Below are positions 45,710 to 56,278 of a stretch of 64,000 nt of DNA, one piece after another; within the stretch, counting starts at the first letter, position 1; every line of letters starts with the position of its first letter. Origin of the DNA: Gigaspora margarita (taxonomy: Eukaryota > Glomeromycota > Glomeromycetes > Diversisporales > Gigasporaceae). Below the pieces are notes generated by a model that saw nothing but the letters and a program-made list of their open reading frames with translations, made no database searches and was not told the DNA's origin. Location of the stretch: NCBI GenBank assembly GCA_009809945.1, contig WTPW01002434.1:1-64000 (forward strand), given 5' to 3'. A program made the translations under genes and the position numbers.

Positions 45710-46440
45710 TCTCTATAATCACCAAGTCCATCATGCCCTATTTTGGTGATTGTATAGAGGTGTGACTATAAATAAATACTTGTTATAGTCACGTGACCAA
45801 AGGCCAATAAGTAATATATTTGCGCATATTTGAAATTATAAAAATTTAAAATGTTTGATAGTGAATAACTCTTGATCCAGTGGCCCAATTTGGATAAAAC
45901 AACTACCAAAGTGTTTGACTCACTGAGACAATTCTAAAGAGTCAAAATAATCCAAATCTAATTACAAAATGCTAAGATCTTTAAGGATTTTTCTCAAATG
46001 CTTAAATTTAATCAATTTTTAAATATTTAAAGTGATACAAATCCTTAACGATCTTAGTCCGATTCTGACATTCTTGGGCTTATTAGAATTGTCACATCGA
46101 GACAAACATTTTGGTAGTTGTTTCACCCAAATCGGACCACTGCATCAAAAGTTATTTGCTGTCAAACCTTTAAAAATTTTTAATAGAATATTTTAAATAA
46201 ACATGAATATGAATATTGGCCAATCAGATTTTATAATCCATATTTAATCAAAATTGGTGACTATAACGAGGTTTTTTATTAATAAAATGGATAAACAAAT
46301 CAAAATTTTGGTGATAGTGATTATAAGTAATATGTGACTATAATGAGGTTTTTTTACTATATTTTAAGTCTGTTGCACAATATTGGGTGCTTATATAAAG
46401 GTGTGACTATATGGGGTGTGACTATAGAGAGGTCAAACTG
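45710..46440. mobile_element. TA-flanked mariner/pogo-like element, CAGTCTGACCTCTCTATAAT termini
   Basis: CAGTCTGACCTCTCTATAAT C and the mirror ACTATAGAGAGGTCAAACTG bound 731 bp, with TA at 45,708-45,709 and 46,441-46,442. GTGACTATA words repeat near both ends. The middle (about 45,865-46,165) is a separate-looking foldback: GATCCAGTGGCCCAATTTGG ATAAAACAACTACCAAA against TTTTGGTAGTTGTTTCACCC AAATCGGACCACTG. It shares GATCCAGTGG words with the Harbinger-like MITE at 11,081. No ORF. Confidence 0.83.
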
Positions 46441-46742
46441 TATTATTAGATGATATAAATATGAAATTATTAATTAACTTGTATGATCTAAATTTTAGGC
46501 TAATAATTGATGAAATATACCAATTATCACATGATTTTATTTATTTTGTGATGAAATTTATCTAATTTTATTAATTTATTTTTTTAAACTTAAAATAGGC
46601 TGATATTTTGCTAATTATTGTAATTTTCTATTATCACAACTGATATATTTCTGATTATATATATTATTATATATATTATTAGATAATATAAATTCAATAT
46701 TATTAATTAACTTGTATGATCTAATTTTTAGGCTAATAATTG

Positions 46743-46908
46743 TAACAGATTATAATGAAATCCAGATTAAAATGAAATAATAGTATAAAATCTTAAAAAC
46801 CAAATTTTTTTGGGGTGCATTTTTTAGAGTTAGGGGTTTAGGGTTAGATTAGAAGGCTAGCAGATTAAGTAAAGAATGTAAATTTTATTTTAAATTATGA
46901 TCTGTGAC
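46743..46908. mobile_element. MITE with TTAGGG core, TAACAGATTATA termini
   Basis: The left terminus TAACAGATTATAATG and right terminus AAATTATGATCTGTGAC are imperfectly inverted. AATAATTG flanks directly at 46,735-46,742 and 46,909-46,916. Uninterrupted copies of the host array read GGCTAATAATTGATGA, giving the empty site. The interior GGGGTGCATTTTTTAGAGTT AGGGGTTTAGGGTTAG matches the family at 976 and 10,709. Confidence 0.8.
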
Positions 46909-47131
46909 AATAATTGATGATATATACTGATTATTACATGCTTTTATTTATTTTGTAATAAAATTTATCTAATTTTATTAATTTATTTTTTTAAACATAA
47001 AATAGGCTGATATTTTGTTGATTGATTTAGTTTCTGACTAATATATTAAAGATAGTTATCTGATATTTTAATTTTATAAATTTAATTATATAAATATTTA
47101 TAATATATTATATATTTTTATTATATATATG

Positions 47132-47221
47132 GGCAGATTTGATTCATATGATGGTGGGTTGTTATATTGTACATTACTAATGTACAATATAAAAACCATT
47201 ATCATATGAATCAAATCTGCC
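47132..47221. mobile_element. Short hairpin MITE
   Basis: GGCAGATTTGATTCATATGA T pairs with ATCATATGAATCAAATCTGC C, and the inner TTATATTGTACATTA/TAATGTACAATATAA completes a 90-bp stem-loop. TATATG follows and precedes it, a possible 6-bp duplication in TA-rich DNA. It lies just downstream of the CxCxxC relic. Confidence 0.75.
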
Positions 47222-47318
47222 TATATGATATAAATCATTATACTATTGATTTTACAAAATATAAAACATAAACTATTAGTCTAATTATATATTAAATCAT
47301 TATTTGTTAGAATCACAA

Positions 47319-47594
47319 CTAATACTTTTTTGAATTATTATCTTCAGAACTATTGCTATCCGAACCTTTATTTTCAGAATTTTTACTTTCTGAACTACTA
47401 GGTTTTTGGAATTCTGGAAGTGGTTCTTCTACATATTTACACTTTAATGAAGTTAATTGTATAGAGATTCTAGTAGGTGTTTCTATATTAGGTAAGCTGA
47501 TATGTTCTTGTTATATTCTTGGAGTAACTAATCTTCCATTACATTTTGGGCAATTACATATTACTTTTTTTGGTTTACATCTGGATGATGCCAT
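47319..47594 (-). pseudogene. CxCxxC-motif protein relic, possibly transposase-associated N-terminus
   Basis: The minus-strand frame from ATG at 47,594 to TAG at 47,319 has 92 codons. Residues 13-19 read CNCPKCN after a basic start, followed by GRLVTPR. One in-frame TAA stands at codon 29, where TPR-x-Q-x-H would continue. The rest is IQLTSLKCKYVEEPLPEF and then an acidic serine-rich tail (repeated SE, SD and NS). A short C-x-C-x2-C motif followed by VTPRT-like residues is what I associate with N-termini of transposase-like proteins in fungi (Tnp2/KDZ-type). That is from memory and not certain. A single C-to-T change would explain the stop. No transposase core follows downstream. Confidence 0.5.
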
Positions 47595-48640
47595 TATTAT
47601 TTGTTATTATATTGGTTTGGTGTTTACAATTATATTAGATTAGTGTCTTACCATTATATCAGCTAATATTTTATTTGTTTTACTAAATTTTTTGATACAA
47701 ATGTCATCTTAAATATGTTTTTGAAATAAATAAGCAAATATATAAAAACAAATTAAAGTTATAAAAAAAAAATTTGATCGATAATTGAAATTCAAATTAA
47801 GCCAATAATTGGAACTCAAATTAAAGTTATACAACAAGTTTGATTGATTTGATTACTGAAAAATTAATAATTTCTCAGTAATATATATATGATATAAATG
47901 ATGATTTAGACAGTTTCTTTTTTCCAAAACACATTAATTCTTTACTTTTTACAATGCATCAATATCTCTTTTTTTCTTTTTTTAAATGAAGGCACATATA
48001 ATTCAAATATATACAAATAATACAAAAATAATATACCAAATATAGTAATATTATGAATACAGAAAGTCTATTGAAAATATACACAGAATTCTTCAAAAAT
48101 TTTTGACTTTACTAATTATTCAACACCTTCTTAGGCAAAAACTTTAAAGAAAGTTAAATATGAAAATTTTAACAAAGTAATATATTTTGTATATAGATTG
48201 GAGCAGAATTCTTCAAATACTTGTAATTTATATTGTATAAATAACTCTAACAAAGCAAAGCTTTTTGGAAATTTAAAGATAAATGTGTCAAAGCTATAAT
48301 AAAAAAACTATTTTCAACTAAGCAAATCGATATTCAACAAAATAAGCATGCAGTCAAAGAAGTCAAAAAGAAACTTGATAAAGATAATTATAAGAAAAGA
48401 AATGAAAGTGATATTCTATATAAAAATATACTAGTATGCTGAATATTTAATAAACATATTTTTAAATAAAAAGAATTTCTTTCATATATTTTTTAATATA
48501 TATATTTATTTTCTTTATTTAACTAAATATATTATAGTGATATACTAATATGTATTATATCATCCAGACTGATATCAATTTCCTTTTTTGGTCATTCAGA
48601 ATTATCATTCTTAAATTGTATTATATACAGCACATTATCT
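47595..48640. other. AT-rich intergenic DNA
   Basis: No ORF, terminal repeat or tandem array is recognised. GAATTCTTCAAA occurs twice near 48,085 and 48,205 with related flanks, hinting at a faint duplication. Confidence 0.4.
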
Positions 48641-49500
48641 TGAAACAATTAGCTATATGAATAGGAATTGTCAAGGATTGGCATTGTTTTCTTAATTATC
48701 TAAGATTAAGGAACAATGCCCCAATCGCATGCATATCATTCAAGTGAATAAAAGTAAATTGTTTTAATGTAATTAATTATTTAATTAATGCTATTAAGAG
48801 ATATGATATTAACATAAATTGTATATTGTATTGGCTATATAAATAGGAATTGTCAAAGATTTGGCATTGTTTTATTATTTATCTAAGATCAAGAAACAAT
48901 GCCCTAATCATATGCATATTGTTCAAGTGAATGAAGGTAAATTGTTTTAATATAATCAATTATTTGATTAATAATATTAATATAAATTGTGAATTATTTG
49001 TTTATTTCTTATTGTTTAACAATAAAAAATAACTGAAATCATATAATAATAAGTCTAAAACACCTAATTTGAAAATTGAAATATTTGTTTGCTTATCTTT
49101 CTAATAAAGAAATTTTTAATTGGTTTGATAGGTATATCATTTAATCAAAAGGTAAATTATTTTTAATGTAATCAATTATTTAATTATTGATATTATAACA
49201 ATATTAATATAATTTTTACATTGTCCAATTTTCATTTGAGTACTAAGTTGATAACATATTGTTTAAATAAAAAGTAAATTATTTTAATATAATCATTTAT
49301 TTAATAATTGTATTACTTGATAGTAATATAATATTTGTAATCAAATTTTACCTGAGGCCAAAGATAATCTATGTGACAATCAAGTTAATTATATATCGTT
49401 TAAGTGAAAGGTATATGAAAAGTATATTATTTTAATGTAATAATTTATTTAATTAATGATATTATAATGATATTAATATTCATTCAAGCAAAGGTATTAT
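48641..49500. repeat. Tandem repeat, about 185-bp unit with internal hairpin
   Basis: Two full units start near 48,650 and 48,835: ATAGGAATTGTCAARGATT, then GGCATTGTTTT..AACAATGCC (a hairpin), ATGCATATYRTTCAAGTGAA and GTAAATTGTTTTAATRTAAT. Three or more shorter units carrying only the second half follow to about 49,490. No coding. Confidence 0.75.
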
Positions 49501-49669
49501 TGGAAAATTTAATCAATATTGAAAAAATAAGACAATACAGAAGATAATTACTATATAGCCTATCAAAATTATAAAAAGAATAGTATCTTTCCCAAGAATT
49601 TTAATTATTATTTTCATTTCAATATTAAATTAGCATTTTACACATATACATACACATATATACACATAC

Positions 49670-49824
49670 ATATACATCAATTCTCTTTTATTTTTTTTTC
49701 TCTCAGTTTTTTTTTCTCTTCTTTTCTTTCTCTCTTAGTTTCTTTCTCTCTTGGTTTCTTGCTCTTTTATTTTCTTTCTCTTTTATATGCTCTCTCATTT
49801 CTTTCTCTATCTCCCTTGATAATA
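49670..49824 (+). promoter_or_regulatory. Pyrimidine-rich tract before a lysine-rich start
   Basis: About 140 bp is almost pure C/T on the plus strand (TTTCTTTCTCTCTTAGTTTC and similar units) and ends 10-15 bp before the ATG at 49,825. CT-rich tracts are common in fungal core promoters, so this may be the promoter of the decayed gene that follows. A simple-sequence origin is equally possible. Confidence 0.35.
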
Positions 49825-52080
49825 TGGGTAAAGAAAAGAAACTTTCCAAAGCCAAAGGCAGCAAGATGGCTCAGAAGAGGTCAAAAAAAACTAAAAAAAA
49901 CAAAAATGTAAGATTTACAATAGGCTAATATAGTAATTTATTATTATTAATTAATTATAAACTTTATATTTTTAGTAGATATAGAGTTGATATCTGTAGT
50001 AGTTGCAGTTGTAATTGCCACTATCCAAGCCAAGAGAAAAAAAAAAGACTGTAAAAACACTGAGCCCAAGTACTAGTAATAGTACAAGCACTACTAGTAG
50101 TGATAATAAAAGTGCAAGAGATAGAAGGTCTAGTACCAGTAGTAGCAATTAGACAAGAAATAATAGTGAGAAAAGTTCTAATAGTTCGTCCATAGTAGGC
50201 CACTAAGTCCATTAGTAGAGAACAATTATTCCATCTTTGGATAAATATATTATAATCATTTTCTTTTTTTTTGTTTTTTTTTTATCTTTTTTTTTGTTTT
50301 TTTTTTNNNNNNNNNNNNNNNNNNNNNNNNNNNNNNNNNNNNNNNNNNNNNNNNNNNNNNNNNNNNNNNNNNNNNNNNNNNNNNNNNNNNNNTGTTTTAT
50401 AGAACAAAATTAAGATGTTAATTGAGAGAGGCCTATTAATATTCCAAAAACTGGATCTAGCAAAAAAATAGGAATCACAAAGGAATAATATTAGAAAAAA
50501 ATTAATGCTAGTAATTACCAAGAAGTTGTCTGGATACCAGCAATACTCAGGCATGATTAAAAAAATATTGAAGCAGTACTACAAGACACAAAGATGCACT
50601 ATGGCAATAAACTCAGATAGTATAAAAAAGGCCCACAATTATGCTCAAGTTGAGAAAAATAGTAAAGTGAATAAGATAAGGATGATATAAAAGTTTGTGC
50701 TTATGAATATTATATTTAAAATATTATTTTTTATATCATTTTTTTTATAAAATAATTAGAAGAGGAAAAGGTAGCATAAAGGTTTGGCATTTTTGATCAA
50801 ATTGGTGAATGAACAAATAAAGAGCTATTTACAGGACAATTTGAAGATACTAACAATATACAAAGGTGGCAATGCATACTATTTGGCTGGAGAATAGGTT
50901 ACAGATAAGGAGGTGGAGGGAGAGAAAAAGTGGCTTGTATCGATAAATAGTAGTGTAGGCCCTATATAAACATATTATTCTCAAAAATGTATATATTGTA
51001 ATATCAGCTAATTTAATCCCATAATTTGAGTTAATGTATTTCAATAATGATATTCTTAATATGTCTAATATAGTTAAAATGGCTGTTCTATAAGTAAATA
51101 GATCTGTACGTCAAACGGCTTCAGCTAAAAAACAAAAGAATGATACAATAGCACTATGTCAATCATGTTAATACTGAATATGTACTACCACTAGATTGCC
51201 CAAGTTAGGAATTATTCAATAAGGCCTTAGAAGATATAATAAACCAGATTATGGGTTTGATACTAATTTTTCTAGTAGAGATAAGAACCCACAAAAAAGA
51301 AGGAAAAAACAAAAAAAAAGAAAAAAAGAAAAAGAAGTCACACCCAGAAAGCTGAGAGTAAGAAAGAATCTTGTAGTTCACAAAGAAAAGAAAGTTAGGC
51401 TAATACCAATAAGGATGAGAGTGAAGATGGTCAAGAACAAAAAAAGTAGAAAAGTGGTGTCTGTATAAAACTAAGGGGAGTGACAAAAATCAAGTGATTT
51501 TTTAGGGGGGAGGGGTAAAAAAAGTTGAAATTATATATAAGAACCTGACTATATATATATTAAAGAAGAGGGAGGGGGATAGGCCTCTGATAAAAAATAA
51601 TCAGGTGATTAATGACACAGCCCTAACAGAAGTACAAAAAAGCAGTGAATCGTTACTTCCAAGTTTCACAAAAGCATCAACACTATAGTGGCTACACTAA
51701 AATGGTAGTAAAAAGACAAATAGCAGAAGCAACAACAACATTAACAATAACAACAGCATCAATATCAAAAGCAGCAACAAAAGCAACAAGAGCAAAAATA
51801 GCAACAACAAGAGCAACAACTGAAGCTTCTACTTTGAAAAGTAGTAGAGACCAATCTCTAGAAATTACAATTCCAGAAGAGACTGGTATTAAGAAGAATA
51901 AGGGTAATGAAGGGTAGTAGTAGAAATGAAGTTGAAAAAGAGTATGTGGATGAAGAATGAAAGTAAAAATAGCAAAAAAGCAAAAAAGTAGAAAAAGAAA
52001 GAGATAAAGAGTAGATAATGGTAAAGCAGTAGAAAAGGATAATGATAAAGCACCAAAGAGAAAGAAAAAAGATAATTTAA
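49825..52080 (+). pseudogene. Decayed low-complexity K/S/Q-rich gene relic (unrecognised)
   Basis: I do not recognise this. Visible pieces: a basic N-terminus at 49,825 (MGKEKKLSKAKGSKMAQKRS) ending at a GTAAGA donor; a serine-rich segment (50,070-50,200, STSNSTSTTSSDNKS) ended by TAG; an N gap; a lysine/tyrosine-rich frame at 50,505-50,690; a segment near 51,190-51,340 reading ELFNKALEDIIN, then after a frame change DYGFDTNFSSRDKNPQKRRK with a long lysine tract; and a CAA/ACA-rich stretch (51,700-51,820). Stops and frameshifts separate all pieces, so it is a relic or several relics. The composition (purine-rich plus strand, codon-like periodicity) differs from the AT-rich surroundings. Confidence 0.35.
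50307..50392. other. Assembly gap (run of N)
   Basis: Eighty-six undetermined bases, preceded by a T-run with TTTTTTTTTTGTTTTTTTTT. The true gap size is unknown, and neighbouring frames cannot be joined across it. Confidence 1.
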
Positions 52081-52189
52081 ATATTATTATTATTTATTTT
52101 ATTTTTTATTTTATTTTAATAAATTTAATAAATGATAAGTTCAATAAATATAATTAGAAAATATAACATAAATATTAGCTAATAATAGA

Positions 52190-52535
52190 TTTAAATAGTA
52201 ATATCATCTAAAAATATTATATTATTGGTAGACTGATACATTATTCATATAAAAACCAACTTATATTATCTTTTTAAAACAGTAATATATTATTTAAAAA
52301 ATATTATATTATCAGTAGACTAATACATTACTCATATAAAAACCAACTTATATTATCTTTTTAAAACAGTAATATATTATCTAAAAAAAATTATATTATT
52401 AGTAGACCAATACATTACTCATAAAACCAACATATTAGTCATATGTCATCAAAAATTTTTATATTATTAGTAGGACAATATATTACTTATATATAAAAGC
52501 AATTTATATTATCAGTAATATATTTTCTTAATTAT
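52190..52535. repeat. Tandem repeat, about 105-bp unit, 3-4 copies
   Basis: The unit AAAAATATTATATTATYRGT AGAC.AATACATTACTCATAT AAAAACCAACTTATATTATC TTTTTAAAACAGTAATATAT TATC is near-identical in two copies (52,210 and 52,305), with two degraded copies after. 52,081-52,189 and 52,536-52,700 are AT-rich with nothing recognised. Confidence 0.8.
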
Positions 52536-53397
52536 AAGTACTATAGTGCAGACAACCTAGTCACGATCAATAAAATTGATGTCATTCAAATTGCTAATCC
52601 TTCTTCAAAAAAAATAATAACAAAAAAATACTATTTTAAAGTATTGATTCAAAACAAGCTAAACACTTCCACATTGTTAGAATTTTTGTAAATTTAATTT
52701 TAAATTTTTTTTTTTTAATGTTTAAGGTGAGACCTTGCTTTTATCTTTATTAAATTTAATTAAAACTTTTTACAATACTGTAAAAACTTTTGTTTTTTAA
52801 ATCTAATGCTAAGAATAAAAACTCAGACATATATTGAAGTAAACTACAATACTTATCTGCAGCCTAAACCTACCAGAGTGGCCAAGGCTCACCTAGATTT
52901 GTGTATATGTAAAAATATCAGAAGGGTGTGTAGAGTATTTGATCCATTTAATAAGCCAAGTTTCTATTTTGAGCATGGAAATATGTGTTGTGGATTCATA
53001 GTTCTGTATATGATTTGTTGAATGACTGATTGAATTTAGAGAGATAGCTAGGGTTGGGTGTTGTAGGTGTAATTGGTGATTTTGAGATCTGTCAATGCAG
53101 TATGGGATCCAGATATTTGTATAGATGAGTTGGTTAATATATAGCAAAAGTTGAATAGTAAGTGTTCTTGCAGTTTTTTGTGATATTGTATTTTTACTTA
53201 GTGTGTGAATAATATCAAGTAGGATGAGACCAGTTAGAGTAGAAAACAATGAGGGTTTGTTAAGAGAGTGATAAATTTGGAAACTATCAAGATGCATTAT
53301 TTGGGTATAGAGGTGATTAGCAGTTGATTGTGAAATATTCATTTTGTTGGGTTTGAGAACATGGTGCAGTGAATCTTCTATAATTTTTAGTATAGGT

Positions 53398-53460
53398 TCA
53401 CAGGTTGGACATATGATTCAATGTAATGCATAACTTGCTTGTTGGCATAAGTAACATTTG
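53398..53460 (-). pseudogene. Zinc-knuckle-like motif of the LINE
   Basis: The minus-strand frame reads CYLCQQ, then an ALH, an in-frame TGA, then CPTCEP: a CX2C-H-CX2C arrangement as in the C-terminal zinc-binding segment that follows RNase H in many LINE proteins. The single TGA between His and the second Cys pair kills the frame. Confidence 0.6.
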
Positions 53461-53819
53461 TTGGAATATGAAGGGTTTCTTTTGTGTAAAATGTGAGAAG
53501 AGGGAAGATCATCTATAAGTATTTTGATTCTGAATGATTTGAGAGTCGAAGACTGAAAGCTGTGTACAAAATTTGAGATTTTTTGATTATTATTAATATA
53601 GAGCCAGGTTGCATTCCAGCATATATGCTGGGAGATTGTTGTCCATTGTTGAAATCAGTTTTGTGATGTCCAGAGTGCGAATATGTGTGCATAGTATACA
53701 GTTCTAACACTGCGACGAATAGGAAGTTCCATAGGAAGGTTGTCAATTGAGAGTGTAAATTGAGTATTGTAGATATTGTTGAAGTTAAAAAGAAGGTATG
53801 GAGCAATTTGGTGACTGTT

Positions 53820-54225
53820 GCTAGTTGGTCTGCTTTGTTGTTGAATTCATTGTCTTGATGTGCAGTCACTTTATAAAAAGTAATATTGAGATTATAGGAT
53901 TTAATAAAATTTAGTAGAGTGTTCCAGATGGACCCAAAGGGAGTATTTAGAATGTTTAGAGATTGGAATGTTGGCTTATTATTTGTGAGGTTGTTATATT
54001 TGGAAATTACTGATTAAGAGTCTGTAAAGATTTGAATTGAGCAATTTCTAGGAGCAGTGATAATAGCAGATAGGATTGCTACTAGCTCAGCTTTGAAGAA
54101 GCATGGCCAAAATTTAATTTGTGCCTGGAAGGTGTGTGTAATAGTTTGGTTTTCTAATTGTATCCAGCCTATTCCCATAGAACATTGGGAATTTTCCAAA
54201 TTGGAACTGATCCATCAGTATAGAA
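53820..54225 (-). pseudogene. RNase H domain relic of the LINE
   Basis: All catalytic motifs of a retroelement RNase H can be read, although in shifting frames: TDGS (first Asp, about 54,212), KAELVAIL (Glu, about 54,090), IFTDS (second Asp, about 54,025, followed directly by a stop), and VTAHQDNEFNNKADQLA (His and last Asp, 53,872-53,822). Such a domain would remove the RNA strand during element cDNA synthesis. Between TDGS and the MGIGWIQ segment the frame shifts once. The residual acidic residues show that decay is fairly recent. The protein style is like RNase H-bearing LINE proteins of Glomeromycotina, from memory. Confidence 0.75.
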
Positions 54226-54420
54226 TATAAGTTCTGTTAGATTGCTATTATGATTAGCAATAAGTTGTAAAATATCTAGTGCAGTACTAGGGTGAAATAT
54301 AGAAGAAATTTGAGGTATAGAGATAATAAGGTTTGGTGGTGATGGTATGTATATAGGGTTTCTAATTGCAATTAGTAGATGAGGTCCAGGTGATTTGCAT
54401 TAAGGTTAATTGTTTTAAGT

Positions 54421-54855
54421 TTGCCAAAGCAAATTTAATTTTTAAAAAAATAATAGAGAATAGAAGTTAGAACAATTTTATAAGTAAATATAAAATTTGG
54501 CTGCTTCATATATACTATTAAACCAAAAAATTTGGCTGCCTTAAATATAAGAACCTTGGCCAGTTTATTTATACTATTAATTTGGCTGCCTTAAATATAA
54601 GAAATTTGGCTGGTTTATTCATAGTATGTATTAATTTGGCTACTATATATAAAAATTTGACATGTACATATTAAACTAAAAGAATTTCATATTATTGTTA
54701 GATATTTAAAGAAAGTCATTCGATCTTTGTATTTCATGTGGCTAGGGCTAAATCACCAAAATTTGCAGACCGATTTATATCGATAGCCATTACCTGATTA
54801 TTATTAATATATAACCCCACTATTGATTATGAATAATAGTAATAGTAATAATATA
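54421..54855. repeat. AAATTTGGCTG-type tandem repeat and AT-rich DNA
   Basis: 54,480-54,660 has about four units of roughly 55 bp containing AATTTGGCTGCCTTAAATAT AAGAA and TATACTATTAA. The remainder to 54,855 has no recognisable feature. Confidence 0.65.
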
Positions 54856-55208
54856 TAATCAAAATTTGCAAATTTTAGCTAAATTTTAAAACTGATTTTC
54901 TCGATAACTAACAATTAGAATTAGCTCAAATTTTTACTATAAATAGCATCGATATCAGACTATAACATACTAAAATTTTAGCAAATTTGACTTGGTAATT
55001 CTTGAGTAATTGCTTGCTTACGATAGCTGATTTTTTAAAAAATTGACTATTATATACAAGCAATTACTCAAGAACTACTAAGTCAAATATGCTGAAAATT
55101 TGGTATGTTATCGAAGCTATTTATAGTAAAATTTGAGCTAATTCTAATTGTAAGTTATTGAAAAACTCCATTTTAAATTTAGCTAAAATTTGCAAAATTT
55201 TAAACTAT
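54856..55208. mobile_element. 350-bp foldback element
   Basis: Left arm AAAATTTGCAAATTTTAGCT AAATTTTAAAACTGA..TAAC ..ATTAGAATTAGCTCAAATT TTTACTATAAATAGC is mirrored by the right arm GCTATTTATAGTAAAATTTG AGCTAATTCTAAT..CATTTT AAATTTAGCTAAAATTTGCA AAATTTT. Inner arms (AATTCTTGAGTAATTGCTTG) also pair. The centre is near 55,030. No ORF or clear duplication. Confidence 0.75.
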
Positions 55209-55230
55209 CAATATTAATTAAATTTTTATA

Positions 55231-55898
55231 GGGTATTGCTATTCGCACTATGGTTTTTGCTATTCGAACCATGGATTTTGTGTAACATTAAACTATTAAT
55301 CAACTTTTCTATTTGCACCATGGTAATATAAGTTGCACCAATAAAAACTCCTCTTTTTTTATAGATTAACAATATAAAAAAAAGATTTTTTGCAATTTTC
55401 ATGTAACATTAGGCCTTTTTGATGTAAAAACTCACCTTTTTTTGTAGATTAACAACATGTAGGGGTGCAGGATAAGATTTTCACAATTTTTGTGTAACCT
55501 TGGGACTGGTTAGAATGTTCTAGTAGGTCTATGTGGGCCAACCCTAACCCTAATTTTATAATGTGGGCCAACCCTTACCCTAATTTCTTAAGGCCTTAAC
55601 ATAATGCGGGCCAGAATTTTGCAATTTTGTGTAACCTTGGGCTATTTTCATGTTGCACCAATAAAAACTCGCCTTTTTTTGTAGATTAACAACATGTAGG
55701 GGTGCAGAATAAGATTTTTACAATTTTCATGTAACCTTAGACCGTTTTAATGTTGCACCAATAAAAACTCGCCTTTTTTTGTAGATTAACAACATGTAGG
55801 GGTGCAAGTTAAGATTTTTTCAAATGTTCGTGTAACTATACCATGGTGCGAATAGAAAAAGTTGGTTAATAATCTAATGTTACACAAAATCTATACCC
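55231..55898. mobile_element. hAT-like element with internal tandem repeats
   Basis: Begins GGGTATTGCTATTCGCAC and ends GATTTTGTGTAAC-type inverted sequence, ATACCC. The 8-bp TTTTTATA flanks directly (55,223-55,230 and 55,899-55,906). Inverted inner blocks are TTTGTGTAACATTA and TTCTATTYGCACCATGGT. The middle holds about four copies of a unit of roughly 115 bp (GTTGCACCAATAAAAACTCG CC, TGTAGATTAACAACATGTAG GGGTGCA). CCCTAACCCTAA occurs at about 55,546. The flank is T-rich, so the duplication is less decisive than in the other hAT-like elements. Confidence 0.68.
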
Positions 55899-55931
55899 TT
55901 TTTATATTATCGATTATTACCAATTAAAATC

Positions 55932-56278
55932 GATATATGTGGTGTTATCTATTAAAACAGCCCTTTTTTACATATATTTTATTTTGAGATAATTGAGTTT
56001 AATCATTTGTTTTGATTTTTGAACTGATCCAGAATTAATTAAATTTCATGATTTTGATTGGTTAAATGTAGCATGTGAAAATCAGATAATCTTGTGATGT
56101 GTTGTCCCTACATGGCCTCTTGTATTTTTTTTTTACAATTATCTTGATTTTTTATTATGCAAATCGACTTTCATTTATAATTGAAAAATAATGCCAAAAT
56201 TTATATAAATCTAATGAAAACTTATTTTTCAAAAAATTGCAAAAAGAGGCTGTTTTAATAGATAACACCACATATATC
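55932..56278. mobile_element. MITE related to the 12,232 family
   Basis: GATATATGTGGTGTTATCTA TTAAAAC is exactly mirrored by GTTTTAATAGATAACACCAC ATATATC. The interior aligns with 12,232-12,572 (GATAATTGAGTTTAATC, TTTTGAACTGATCC, GATTTTGATTGGTTAAA, CAAATCGACTTTCATTTATA). It has newer, better-matched termini than its relatives. Confidence 0.8.

Larger units (their letters stand above)
43291..47060. repeat. Diverged repeat array hosting a nest of MITEs
   Basis: 43,320-43,420 is one half-unit of the dimeric satellite, in reverse orientation. From 43,440 the DNA is built of a unit with TATTAGATAATATAAATA, TATTATTAATTAACTTGTAT, RATCTAAATTTTRGGCTRAT, GATGAAATTTATCTRATTTT, TAATATTTTGTTGATTATTG TAAT, repeated with variable length (about 120-260 bp) roughly ten times. 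Six separate MITEs (listed individually) are inserted between 44.39 and 46.91 kb. The minus-strand ORF at 43,976-44,227 is a translation of two repeat units. Confidence 0.75.
52705..54420 (-). mobile_element. Decayed LINE (non-LTR retrotransposon), 3' half
   Basis: From the high end on the minus strand: a short linker, an RNase H domain (54,225-53,820), a CX2C..H..CX2C zinc motif (53,455-53,400), a terminal domain (WIPYCIDRSQ), a 3' untranslated region and a poly(A) tail (T-run on the plus strand at 52,705-52,718) shortly after AATAAAG. The reverse transcriptase that should precede RNase H is absent, because the element is truncated at about 54.4 kb, the usual fate of target-primed copies. 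Stops and frameshifts break the frame. A second, shorter copy of the 3' end lies at 39,145-41,165. Confidence 0.78.

Noticed and set aside
47353..47643. 96-codon plus-strand frame
   Set aside because: It is antisense to the CxCxxC relic. The minus-strand frame has a recognisable motif and a natural start and stop.
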